8,601 nucleotides of DNA, from contig CALGCW010000162.1 of NCBI GenBank assembly GCA_937884385.1, positions 1 to 8,601 on the forward strand. Direction: 5' to 3'. Position 1 is the first letter of the stretch; every line of letters starts with the position of its first letter. This document shows positions 1 through 5,862 of the stretch, piece after piece. Under the pieces are notes generated by a model. It searched no databases. It worked only from the letters and a program-made list of their open reading frames with translations, and was not told where the DNA came from. The position numbers and the translations under genes are program-made. The stretch is from an uncultured Clostridia bacterium. GTDB lineage: Bacteria > Bacillota > Clostridia > Oscillospirales > CAG-272.

Positions 1-204
1 TTTTTGCTTGCAAAATGCGGTTATCAAACCGCAAGTCGAGTTTTCTCGGTGCGTCACTATCACTCCATATTTTTGTTGAATTATGCGCGCACCATACCGT
101 TGTCCTTGCACGTAAGCGCGCCGATGAAGTTTTAAAACCGTTAAAATGCCCGTATTTTATCGAAAATTTGCGCAAAATACGCACAAACCCAAGCGATTAA
201 AGCT
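1..204. other. Left-edge region without a supportable gene
   Basis: I see no convincing gene here. A plus-strand frame stays open from the window edge to a stop near 200, and its first internal ATG is at 15, but it has no ribosome binding site and its translation suggests no known family. On the minus strand a GTG at 57-55, preceded by GGAG five bases upstream, stays open for 19 codons to the window edge, so the beginning of a gene lying mostly outside the window cannot be excluded. Two stem-forming stretches are visible: a 7-bp hairpin at 16-33 with loop ATCA, and GCGCGC arms at 85-90 and 116-121. The stretch joins a dispersed repeat copy at its right end and may be part of a longer repeated or decayed unit. 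Confidence 0.35.
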
Positions 205-284
205 TTTGCGAAGCTTTTCTCGAAAAGCGACCCTTTTCAAGCAAAGTCACTCCCCTATAAATCAAAATTTGAAATTTTCAAATC
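205..284 (-). repeat. Dispersed palindromic repeat, copy A
   Basis: Read on the minus strand from 284 leftward, this copy has the head CAAATTTTGATTT, a three-base variable step, GGGGAGTGACTTT, then CTTGAAAAGGG, and it ends in a hairpin at 213-228 (GCTTTT, loop CGAG on the minus strand, AAAAGC). The same order of blocks occurs on the plus strand at 8530-8601, and its first half also occurs at 1170-1201. The hairpin arms differ in sequence from those at 8571-8596 but keep the CGAG loop, which suggests that the fold is conserved. No U-tract follows on either strand, so a simple terminator is unlikely. The head end lies four bases from the -35 box of the thiT promoter. No coding function is claimed. 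Confidence 0.7.
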
Positions 285-287
285 TAC

Positions 288-316
288 TTGACAGAGCAGC
301 ATATTTGTGCTAAACT
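288..316 (+). promoter_or_regulatory. Promoter of the TPP riboswitch-thiT unit
   Basis: A perfect -35 box TTGACA at 288-293 and a -10 box TAAACT at 311-316 are separated by 17 bases. Transcription should begin near 322-324, giving a leader of about 180 bases that contains the whole riboswitch. Confidence 0.7.
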
Positions 317-337
317 AAACATACAACCACATAAAAA

Positions 338-426
338 AGTCAGGGGTGCTGAATTGCTGAGATGGTGTCGAAAGATGCTGAACCCTTAACCTGATACGGA
401 TAATGCCGTCGTAGGTAGTACTGATA
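338..426 (+). promoter_or_regulatory. TPP riboswitch (THI element)
   Basis: This leader RNA binds thiamine pyrophosphate and turns down thiamine uptake when the cofactor is plentiful. The hallmark segments are present in the right order: AGGGGTGCT at 342-350, CTGAGA at 357-362, then ACCTGATACGGATAATGC at 389-406 followed by CGTAGG at 410-415. The TGATACGGATAATGC part is the pyrophosphate and pyrimidine sensor arm of the family. A closing P1 stem can form between TCAG at 340-343 and CTGA at 421-424. It is followed by a 12-bp hairpin and then thiT, a thiamine transporter subunit, which is exactly the regulated gene expected for this class. Confidence 0.95.
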
Positions 427-448
427 GAGTAGCATGATCTCTAAAAAT

Positions 449-490
449 ATCAACCACACGGACTTTCACGTGTGGTTGATTTCAATTTTT
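449..490 (+). terminator. Riboswitch expression platform hairpin
   Basis: A perfect 12-bp stem forms between 449-460 and 469-480 with the loop GACTTTCA, followed by a T-rich stretch TTCAATTTTT at 481-490. The thiT ribosome binding site begins at 491. This looks like an intrinsic terminator that ends transcription when TPP is bound. The U-tract is interrupted, and I could not identify a clear competing antiterminator, so a mechanism acting on translation initiation is also possible. Confidence 0.65.
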
Positions 491-503
491 GGAGGTGTTT
501 TCT

Positions 504-1163
504 ATGAAAGAAAACAAATTAAGAACAGAGGCACTGACCTTAAGTGCCGTAATGATCGCCTTTGCGATTGCCATTTCCGCTATTTGTTCGGCTGTCCCTT
601 TTATCAATCTGCCGTTTGGCGGCGGTTTTACGATCGCAAGTATGCTTCCGATAATCATCGTTGCATATATGTACGGCACAAGATGGGGACTTCTCACCGC
701 ATTCGTATATTCAATTATGCAAATGCTTCTCGGCTTTAATACAGTAAGCGCGTTTTTCTTACCGGGAGACTCGCAGATGGTGTGGTGGCGCGCTCTTACC
801 GTGTGCCTTATCGATTACGTCATCGCATATACCGTGCTTGGCTTGGGCGGAGTATTCAGAAAACGCTTTGAAGCTAAAAAAGCGATCGTTCTCGGCTCTG
901 TTTTGACAATATCCTTGCGCTATATCGCGCATATTGTCTCGGGTGCTATATTTTTCGGAACTTGGGCAGAGTGGTTCTTTACTCAAGACGGCTTTCCCGC
1001 GTGGGGACAGGCGATACTCAATACGTTCTCTGGAGACTCACTCGCATTTGTTTATTCAGTAATCTATAACGGTACTTATATGATACCCGAAATAATCATT
1101 ACTGCAGTCGTTGCGTTCTTCGTCACAAGAATTCCGCAGATCAAAATGCGCGACGGGGAATGA
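504..1163 (+). CDS. thiT: Energy-coupled thiamine transporter ThiT (ECF S component)
   Basis: ThiT is the substrate-binding membrane subunit (S component) of an energy-coupling factor transporter. It captures thiamine outside the cell and works with a shared EcfT-EcfA-EcfA' module that is not in this window. The 219-residue product is hydrophobic, with about six membrane segments, for example residues 11-33, 43-57, 62-78, 98-117, 127-150 and 190-208. Family signatures are the segment MLPIIIVAYMYGTRWG around 47-62, IAHIVSGAIFFG at 141-152, and YNGTYMIPE at 188-196 near the C terminus. It is longer than the roughly 180-190 residues usual in the family because of extended loops near 80-97 and 153-178. 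The ATG at 504 is chosen because GGAGGTG at 491-497 lies six bases upstream. A TTG at 489 in the same frame overlaps that site and is unlikely. The TPP riboswitch upstream independently supports thiamine transport. Confidence 0.93.
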   Translation: MKENKLRTEALTLSAVMIAFAIAISAICSAVPFINLPFGGGFTIASMLPIIIVAYMYGTRWGLLTAFVYSIMQMLLGFNTVSAFFLPGDSQMVWWRALTVCLIDYVIAYTVLGLGGVFRKRFEAKKAIVLGSVLTISLRYIAHIVSGAIFFGTWAEWFFTQDGFPAWGQAILNTFSGDSLAFVYSVIYNGTYMIPEIIITAVVAFFVTRIPQIKMRDGE

Positions 1164-1169
1164 TTATTT

Positions 1170-1234
1170 TTCAAATTTTGATTAGTCGGGGAGTTACTTT
1201 GCAAAAAGATGGGGGAACTACACCCCAAAGCTCC
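1170..1234 (+). repeat. Dispersed palindromic repeat, copy B (divergent right half)
   Basis: This copy starts seven bases after the thiT stop. Bases 1171-1182 (head, ending in TTTTGATT) and 1187-1200 (CGGGGAGTTACTTT) match the copy at 8530-8601 closely. The right half differs: instead of the TTTCGAGAAA-type hairpin it carries TGGGG at 1210-1214 facing CCCCA at 1223-1227. In addition, CTTTG at 1197-1201 can pair with CAAAG at 1226-1230 and GGAG at 1190-1193 with CTCC at 1231-1234, although the CCCCA and CAAAG pairings share bases and compete. The element may end thiT transcription, but there is no good U-tract. Confidence 0.6.
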
Positions 1235-1250
1235 TTAAACTATATTTTTG

Positions 1251-1279
1251 TTGACAGGCTGTTTTTTATATGCTATAAT
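1251..1279 (+). promoter_or_regulatory. Consensus promoter of the 1304-1768 gene
   Basis: Both boxes match the vegetative sigma-factor consensus exactly: TTGACA at 1251-1256 and TATAAT at 1274-1279, with a 17-base spacer. A TGC directly before the -10 box makes it an extended -10 promoter. It lies 25 bases before the start codon, so the leader is very short. Confidence 0.85.
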
Positions 1280-1303
1280 TAATAAAAATATAGGAGGTAC
1301 GAT

Positions 1304-1768
1304 ATGATCAAATTCAAAGGTAAAGTCACAAGCAAAAACGCCATTAAAACCCAAGGTCGTATGCTAAAAATACTTTTGATAATTTGTTTTGCTATAGCCA
1401 TGCTATTTATGCTTGTTTTGCTTGGAGCGCATTGGTTTTTTCGAACTATTATTCTTGCAATGATACCCGCCATAATTATCGGATTTATGATTATTCCTAA
1501 TAAATATATGGCATTGCTCCCAGAGAGATTGTTTATAGACACAGAGGAAAGAACAATAGTGTCTCAAGCCAATGGTCAAAGAGAGACATTTAAAATGTTG
1601 GATGCCGTTACTAAAGTCGAGGATCACGGAGATTATTATGCTTTCTATTTTAATAATCGTATTTCCGGACTTGGATTTGTAGCTCAAAAAGACCTCATAA
1701 CTCAAGGCACTATCGAGGAGTTTGAAGAAATTTTTGAAGAAGTGCTTGTTCGCGTGCCTTCTAAATAG
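1304..1768 (+). CDS. Small membrane protein, possibly YcxB-like
   Basis: I do not recognise a specific function. The 154-residue product has a basic N terminus (about residues 1-20), two adjacent membrane helices at about 22-42 and 45-64, and a soluble C-terminal half of about 90 residues. That half starts with LLPERLFIDTEERTIV and contains a KVEDHGDYYAFYF stretch followed by an acidic helix (TIEEFEEIFEEVL). This layout of two helices followed by a small beta-rich, PH-like cytoplasmic domain resembles YcxB-like proteins, which have no established role. The match is by pattern only. The ATG at 1304 is supported by AGGAGGT at 1292-1298. The gene has its own consensus promoter, and its stop lies four bases before the rnpB -35 box with no terminator between, so read-through into rnpB is possible. 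Confidence 0.75.
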   Translation: MIKFKGKVTSKNAIKTQGRMLKILLIICFAIAMLFMLVLLGAHWFFRTIILAMIPAIIIGFMIIPNKYMALLPERLFIDTEERTIVSQANGQRETFKMLDAVTKVEDHGDYYAFYFNNRISGLGFVAQKDLITQGTIEEFEEIFEEVLVRVPSK

Positions 1769-1772
1769 CCAC

Positions 1773-1801
1773 TTGACAAAACCTACAATTTATATTATAA
1801 T
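1773..1801 (+). promoter_or_regulatory. Consensus promoter of rnpB
   Basis: TTGACA at 1773-1778 and TATAAT at 1796-1801 are both perfect and are separated by 17 bases. The expected start near 1808-1810 coincides with the 5' strand of the RNase P RNA P1 helix, which fits a stable RNA with little or no leader. Confidence 0.85.
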
Positions 1802-1809
1802 AACTAACT

Positions 1810-2190
1810 GTAACCGCGCCGAACGGTCGCGCGATATGTTGCCGAAAGGTGTTATCGCGAGGAAAGTCCGGGCTTCACAGGGCAGAGTAGCTGATAACGT
1901 CAGCCGCAGGCGACTGCCGGGAAAGTGCAACAGAAATAAACCGCCTCTTTTTAACAAAATTGCGTCAGCAATTTTCTTAGGGGTAAGGATGGAAAGGCGA
2001 GGTAAGAGCTCACCCGTTTCTATGGTAACATAGATCCGCTGTAAACCCTACTTGAAGCAACACCGTTTCGCAGATGTTTGCCCGACGTATATCTGCAGGG
2101 TGGCACGGGAGAGATCCCGAAGCTTGTCGGTGACGGCAAGCGAAGATAGATGACCGTTTAAGACAGAACCCGGCTTATAGACGCGATTAC
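1810..2190 (+). ncRNA. rnpB: RNase P RNA, bacterial type A-like
   Basis: This is the catalytic RNA that removes the 5' leader from precursor tRNAs. Conserved core segments are plain: GAGGAAAGTCCGGGC near 1859-1873, AAAGTGCAACAGAAA near 1922-1936, GAGGTAAGAGC near 2000, and AGATAGATGACCG followed by ACAGAACCCGGCTTA near 2145-2177. Helices can be traced. P1 pairs 1811-1820 with 2180-2189, with two mismatches. P2 pairs AACGGTC at 1822-1828 with GACCGTT at 2152-2158. P3 pairs 1830-1836 with 1853-1859. P4 pairs 1864-1872 with 2169-2176 around a single bulged U at 1867. An AT-rich hairpin at 1956-1975 occupies the variable P9-like position. The apparent P15 hairpin (2070-2096) has no GGU in its loop. 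The ends are estimated from P1 and the flanking promoter and terminator. Confidence 0.96.
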
Positions 2191-2196
2191 AAAATT

Positions 2197-2228
2197 AAAG
2201 CTCCTCACGAGTGGTGAGGAGCTTTTTT
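2197..2228 (+). terminator. Terminator shared by rnpB and the convergent rnf operon
   Basis: A perfect 12-bp stem, AAAGCTCCTCAC at 2197-2208 and GTGAGGAGCTTT at 2214-2225, has the loop GAGTG and runs into six T residues at 2223-2228. On the plus strand it is a textbook intrinsic terminator for rnpB. On the minus strand the same hairpin lies just beyond the rnfB stop and is followed by TTTAATTTT, so it probably works for the rnf operon too. Confidence 0.9.
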
Positions 2229-2231
2229 GTT

Positions 2232-3053
2232 TTATTTAGCAATTCTATGGATACCCGAAATATCCTTTTCAACGATACAATGAACCGGGCAAACCTCACG
2301 GCAAGCGCCGCAGTTCGTGCACTTTTCATAATCGATCGTTGCAAGGTTATTAACAAGGGTAATAGCGCCGTTGGGGCAAGTCTTTGTGCACTTACCGCAT
2401 CCGATACAGCCGTTAGTGCAGAACTTGCGTACTACCGCGCCCTTATCGTGGCTGGAGCAGAGAACAAGAGTTCTGTTAACGTCGGGCATAAGCTCGATAA
2501 TGTGGTGGGGGCAAGCTCTCGCGCAAATTCCGCAGCCGATGCAAAGCTCGCTGTTGACGAAAGCAACACCGTTCTCAACGCATATCGCGTTCTGGGGGCA
2601 CGCCTTTGCGCAGTCGCCAAGACCTATACAACCGAAGGAGCAAGTGCCCGCGCCGCCGTAAAACATATTGGCAGCCTCACAAGTCTTTACACCCTTGTAT
2701 TCAAATCTCTGCTTTACCGCAGAGCAGTTTCCGTCGCACTTAACAACCGCAACCATTTCAATGACGTCCTCAGCCTCTTTGCCGAGAATTCCTGCGATCG
2801 CCTGCGCGGCAGAGTCGCCACCGGGTACACAGAGATTTGTTTTGAGGTCGGGGTTGTCAACAAGTGCCTGAGCATAACCGTCACAGCCTGTGTAGCCGCA
2901 CGCGCCGCAGTTTGCACCGGGCAAGCACTCACGGATCTTGGGGAATCTTTCATCCACGGGAACACTCATAAATTTATCTGCAAGAACGAGAATGATAGCG
3001 CAGATAAGACCAAGAACTACTGCAATTATACCTGCAAAAATAATAGCTTCCAT
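2232..3053 (-). CDS. rnfB: Electron transport complex subunit RnfB (multi-cluster ferredoxin-type)
   Basis: RnfB is the membrane-anchored iron-sulfur subunit thought to receive electrons from reduced ferredoxin and pass them into the Rnf complex. Residues 4-25 form one N-terminal membrane helix. The RnfB-specific cluster motif follows with C49, C52, C57 and C75 (LPGANCGACGYTGC region). Further cysteine groups are C138-C142-C148-C152, C171-C174-C177-C181, C216-C219-C222-C226 and C245-C248-C251-C255, each of the last three being a CxxCxxCxxxCP ferredoxin motif. Additional cysteines at 106, 110, 125, 199 and 212 are typical of the long clostridial form. The 273-residue length fits that form and exceeds the roughly 190 residues of the proteobacterial one. 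It is the last gene of the operon, with AGGAGGT in the 15-base gap after rnfA setting the ATG at 3053. Confidence 0.96.
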   Translation of the reverse strand: MEAIIFAGIIAVVLGLICAIILVLADKFMSVPVDERFPKIRECLPGANCGACGYTGCDGYAQALVDNPDLKTNLCVPGGDSAAQAIAGILGKEAEDVIEMVAVVKCDGNCSAVKQRFEYKGVKTCEAANMFYGGAGTCSFGCIGLGDCAKACPQNAICVENGVAFVNSELCIGCGICARACPHHIIELMPDVNRTLVLCSSHDKGAVVRKFCTNGCIGCGKCTKTCPNGAITLVNNLATIDYEKCTNCGACREVCPVHCIVEKDISGIHRIAK

Positions 3054-3068
3054 TGTCCTACCTCCTTA

Positions 3069-3665
3069 TCAAAGTCCGAAAATGCCCTCTACGAGACCGC
3101 TAAAGCCCATAAATGAAAGGGAAACGATCGCCGCAGAAACGAGAGTGATTGGCAAGCCCTGAAGAGCCTTGGGGATCTTGTCGTTACCTTCAAGCACGGA
3201 ACGAACGCCCGCAAAGAGGATCATTGCAAGAAGGAAACCAAGACCGCATCCGAGTGCGGAGAAGATGGACTCAATAAAATTATAGCCATCGGTGATATTG
3301 TTGATTGTGACACCGAGAACCGCACAGTTTGTCGTGATAAGGGGAAGATAAACACCGAGCGATTTGTGAAGCGCGGGTATGTATTTCTTAAGAACTATCT
3401 CAACGAACTGAACGAGGGTCGCGATAACGAGAATGAATACGATGGTCTGGAGATATCCAAGACCAAGCGCATCGAGAACGAACTTTTGAATGGGCCAAGT
3501 GACCGCAGTTGCGACTACCATAACCGCAGTAACAGCTATACCCATACCCGTTGCCTGGTCGGTCTTTTTAGAAACGCCGAGGAAGGGGCAGATGCCAAGG
3601 AACTTAGCAAGCGTATAGTTGTTTACGAGAATTGAGGACATCAATATAATAAGTAATTCTTTCAT
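3069..3665 (-). CDS. rnfA: Electron transport complex subunit RnfA
   Basis: RnfA is an integral membrane subunit that pairs with RnfE. The two related proteins lie in opposite orientation and, in the NQR/Rnf family, hold an iron-sulfur cluster within the membrane through conserved cysteines. Here these are C26 in FLGICPFLGV and C114 in TTNCAVLGV. The 198-residue length is typical. Six membrane helices are visible, roughly at 3-22, 38-58, 69-92, 101-121, 131-154 and 170-192, and the N-terminal ILVNNYTLAKFLG stretch is highly characteristic. The ATG overlaps the rnfE stop by four bases (ATGA), which indicates translational coupling. A GAGGA element lies about ten bases upstream. The protein is shorter than its partner RnfE because it lacks a cysteine-rich tail. 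Confidence 0.96.
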   Translation of the reverse strand: MKELLIILMSSILVNNYTLAKFLGICPFLGVSKKTDQATGMGIAVTAVMVVATAVTWPIQKFVLDALGLGYLQTIVFILVIATLVQFVEIVLKKYIPALHKSLGVYLPLITTNCAVLGVTINNITDGYNFIESIFSALGCGLGFLLAMILFAGVRSVLEGNDKIPKALQGLPITLVSAAIVSLSFMGFSGLVEGIFGL

Positions 3666-4381
3666 ACTGCACTATCCTCGCTTTCTGCTTTGATTTCACC
3701 GTCGCAGGGAACGCCTGCCTTTGCCTTAGCGCAGGACGCCGCAGAGGGGCAGCCCTCACAGCCGAAGCTCTTCTTCTTGGGATACTTGCCCTTTGTGATT
3801 ATACCGACAAGAGCAATGAGCATACCGAATACGAAGAAGCCGCCGGGCGCACTTGTAAGAATGGGGAGCTTATAGGGCTCAAGGAAGGGAATGGGGATAT
3901 CCGCAAAGGTTGCGTTTCCGAGAACCTCACGAATAAGACCCATTACGAAAAGCGTAAGCGTAAAGCCGATACCCATACCGATACCGTCAAGAGCGGAGTC
4001 TATGACGGAATTTTTGTTTGCAAACATCTCAGCTCTGCCGAGGATGATGCAGTTAACAACGATGAGCGCAAGGTAAACGCCGAGCATATCATAGATTTCG
4101 GGGGCATACGCGTGAAGGAGCATCTGAACTGCTGTCACGAAGCCTGCGATGAGGATGATGTACGCGGGAATTCTTACCTTGTCGGAGATTACGTTACGAA
4201 GAGCGGAGATTGCCATATTGGAGCAAAGGAGAACTGCAAGTGTTGCAAGGCCCATGCTTACAGCGGAAACAACGCCCGTTGTGACCGCAAGGGTGGGGCA
4301 GGTACCGAGAACGAGGACGAGAACGGGATTTTCCTTAATGATACCGTTTGTCAGAATACTGAGCTTATTGTTCTTTTTCAT
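3662..4381 (-). CDS. rnfE: Electron transport complex subunit RnfE with cysteine-rich C-terminal tail
   Basis: RnfE is the homologue and membrane partner of RnfA. The family cysteines C28 (LGTCPTLAV) and C111 (VVNCIILGR) are present and would serve the intramembrane iron-sulfur site. Membrane helices lie roughly at 20-40, 43-62, 70-90, 97-117, 132-152 and 178-196, and the ENPVLVLVLGTCPTLAV opening is diagnostic. After the last helix and a basic stretch (KGKYPKKKS) the protein adds about 35 residues with cysteines at 208, 211, 217 and 226, ending in an acidic terminus. The total of 239 residues is longer than simple RnfE proteins of about 200-230. The ATG at 4381 follows an AGGAGG at 4394-4389 that begins inside the rnfG stop codon. 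The tail may bind a metal or cluster on the cytoplasmic side, but this is inference. Confidence 0.95.
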   Translation of the reverse strand: MKKNNKLSILTNGIIKENPVLVLVLGTCPTLAVTTGVVSAVSMGLATLAVLLCSNMAISALRNVISDKVRIPAYIILIAGFVTAVQMLLHAYAPEIYDMLGVYLALIVVNCIILGRAEMFANKNSVIDSALDGIGMGIGFTLTLFVMGLIREVLGNATFADIPIPFLEPYKLPILTSAPGGFFVFGMLIALVGIITKGKYPKKKSFGCEGCPSAASCAKAKAGVPCDGEIKAESEDSAV

Positions 4382-4393
4382 TGTTCGTCCTCC

Positions 4394-4912
4394 TTATTTA
4401 TTATTTGCAAGACCGAACGCAACGAACGCGTCTGCAAGTCCTGACTTGAATGCGTTGGATGAATACGTAACACCGCCAAAGACCTCAACTGCCGCAGAGC
4501 CTGCAGAGTCAAGTCCCGCAAATCCCTTGTAATAATCCTTGAAGCTCTTGGATTCCATATAAGAGATCTGGTTGACGGAGATGATCTTACCCTCGGCATC
4601 GAAGCCTACTGAGTATTTCATATCACCCTTTGAATACTGTGTTTTAACGGCAAAGATAACCGCAGTTCCTCTGCCTTCCTTGTCAACGAATACGTTCTGA
4701 ACCGATTCCGGATAGCCGGTAAGGTCGGTCACCTGTACATAGTCGTCGCGTGTCACCTCGGGGATAAGACCGTCAAGGGACTCCATCATTTTTTCATATT
4801 CATTGATTTCAATGCGAGGCTCGGTGACGGTGTTGATTCCCGCGAGCACTACCATTACGATTATTGAGAAAAGAGTGAGAACCACTACGGCTTTTACTGC
4901 ATCATTTTTCAT
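4394..4912 (-). CDS. rnfG: Electron transport complex subunit RnfG (short, altered FMN-site motif)
   Basis: RnfG is a membrane-anchored subunit whose soluble FMN-binding domain normally carries FMN covalently bound to a threonine. Residues 7-27 form the N-terminal membrane anchor, followed by about 145 residues facing the outside. The stretch MKYSVGFDAEGKIISVNQISY at about 98-118 matches the FMN-binding fold. The acceptor site, usually written Dxx(S/T)GA(T/S), is here EVFGGVT at 143-149, followed by YSSNAF. The likely acceptor T149 is kept, but the aspartate, the serine/threonine and the alanine are replaced by E, G and V. The usual HSETPG motif is also absent (YMESKSF instead). At 172 residues it is short for the family. 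The ATG overlaps the rnfD stop by four bases, and GGAGGT lies within the rnfD end. Assignment rests on operon position as well as sequence. Confidence 0.9.
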   Translation of the reverse strand: MKNDAVKAVVVLTLFSIIVMVVLAGINTVTEPRIEINEYEKMMESLDGLIPEVTRDDYVQVTDLTGYPESVQNVFVDKEGRGTAVIFAVKTQYSKGDMKYSVGFDAEGKIISVNQISYMESKSFKDYYKGFAGLDSAGSAAVEVFGGVTYSSNAFKSGLADAFVAFGLANNK

Positions 4913-5862
4913 TTTCTGATACCTCCGAATGGTTTCTTTCTTGTAAGCTTGATGATATAGGGGTTAAGTATGTTGAGAAGGAGTATCGCAAAAGAAACGC
5001 CCTCGGGATAACCGCCGAAAGCACGGATGAGCGCGGTGATAAGACCGCATCCGATACCGAAGATTATCTTGCCCTTTGCTGTGTCGGGGCTTGTCACGTA
5101 GTCGGTAGCCATAAAGAACGCACCGATGAGAAGACCTCCCGCAAGCACGTGGAATGCTGACATATAGAGGCTTGCACCGTCAACAAAGAACATAAATATT
5201 GCCGTTGTGCCGATGAAGGCAACGGGAATATGCCAGGTGATTACCTTTGCGGCAATAAGGATGATACCGCCGAGGATGAGAGCAGCCGCACAGCCCTCGC
5301 CGATAGCGCCTGCACGGTTTCCAAAGAACATGTCCACAAGTGAGGGAAGCTCTTTGCCGGCCATATAGTTGCCAAGGGGAGTTGCACCGCTTGCAAGCTC
5401 TGCATCTGCGTAATTGGTTTGAATTGCAGCAGTCATTGCGTCGGGGAAGCAGATAAGCATCGCAATTCTCGCGGTGATCGCGGGGTTCGCAAAGTTGTAG
5501 CCGATGCCGCCGAAGAACTCTTTAACGATGATGATGGCAATAAACGCACCGATGACTATCATCCAAAGATTTTTTACCTCGCCGAAATTCGCGGGGAGCG
5601 TGAGTCCGAGCAAAGTGCCAGTCACGAAGCAGGAAAGATCCCAAACGGTGCTTTCTTGCTTTCTGATCTTGCACCATATGTATTCAAAAAGTCCGCAGGC
5701 AAGATTTGAAACGAGGAGAATAAGAGCAGCTCTAACTCCGAAAAGGAGAATGGACGCAAGCATCGCGGGAACGAGTGCTATAAGCACCGTTGCCATAATG
5801 GACGTCGTGGAGCGAGGATGTCTTATATGGGGAGAGGGTGAAACTGTCAAAAGATTATTCAT
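4909..5862 (-). CDS. rnfD: Electron transport complex subunit RnfD
   Basis: RnfD is a polytopic membrane subunit, related to NqrB, that carries covalently bound FMN and is considered part of the ion-translocating path. The 317-residue product has about nine or ten membrane helices. The N-terminal SPSPHIRHPRSTTSIM stretch is typical of the family, as is GGIGYNFANPA at 118-127. The flavinylation motif is intact: SGATPL at 158-163, with T161 as the likely FMN attachment residue. A further family stretch is MATDYVTSPDTAKGKIIFG in the C-terminal third. The ATG at 5862 overlaps the rnfC stop by one base (TAATG), and AGGAGGT lies nine bases upstream inside rnfC. No ApbE flavin transferase gene is in this window, so it must be encoded elsewhere. 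Confidence 0.96.
   Translation of the reverse strand: MNNLLTVSPSPHIRHPRSTTSIMATVLIALVPAMLASILLFGVRAALILLVSNLACGLFEYIWCKIRKQESTVWDLSCFVTGTLLGLTLPANFGEVKNLWMIVIGAFIAIIIVKEFFGGIGYNFANPAITARIAMLICFPDAMTAAIQTNYADAELASGATPLGNYMAGKELPSLVDMFFGNRAGAIGEGCAAALILGGIILIAAKVITWHIPVAFIGTTAIFMFFVDGASLYMSAFHVLAGGLLIGAFFMATDYVTSPDTAKGKIIFGIGCGLITALIRAFGGYPEGVSFAILLLNILNPYIIKLTRKKPFGGIRK

Noticed and set aside
15..200. A 61-codon plus-strand frame at the left edge.
   Set aside because: It has no ribosome binding site or promoter of its own, and I recognise no family in it; it remains only a possible fragment.
205..284. Repeat copy A as a simple intrinsic terminator.
   Set aside because: The hairpin is not followed by a U-tract on either strand, and the whole block recurs elsewhere in the window.
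489..503. An upstream in-frame TTG start for thiT.
   Set aside because: It overlaps the GGAGGTG ribosome binding site that serves the ATG at 504.
1722..2033. A 103-codon plus-strand frame running from the end of the 1304-1768 gene into rnpB.
   Set aside because: It covers the rnpB promoter and the conserved RNase P RNA core, which explain the sequence better.
2211..3116. A 301-codon plus-strand open frame opposite rnfB.
   Set aside because: It lies wholly antisense to a clear RnfB gene, starts inside the terminator hairpin, has no ribosome binding site and its translation has a low-complexity, alanine-rich composition typical of a shadow frame.
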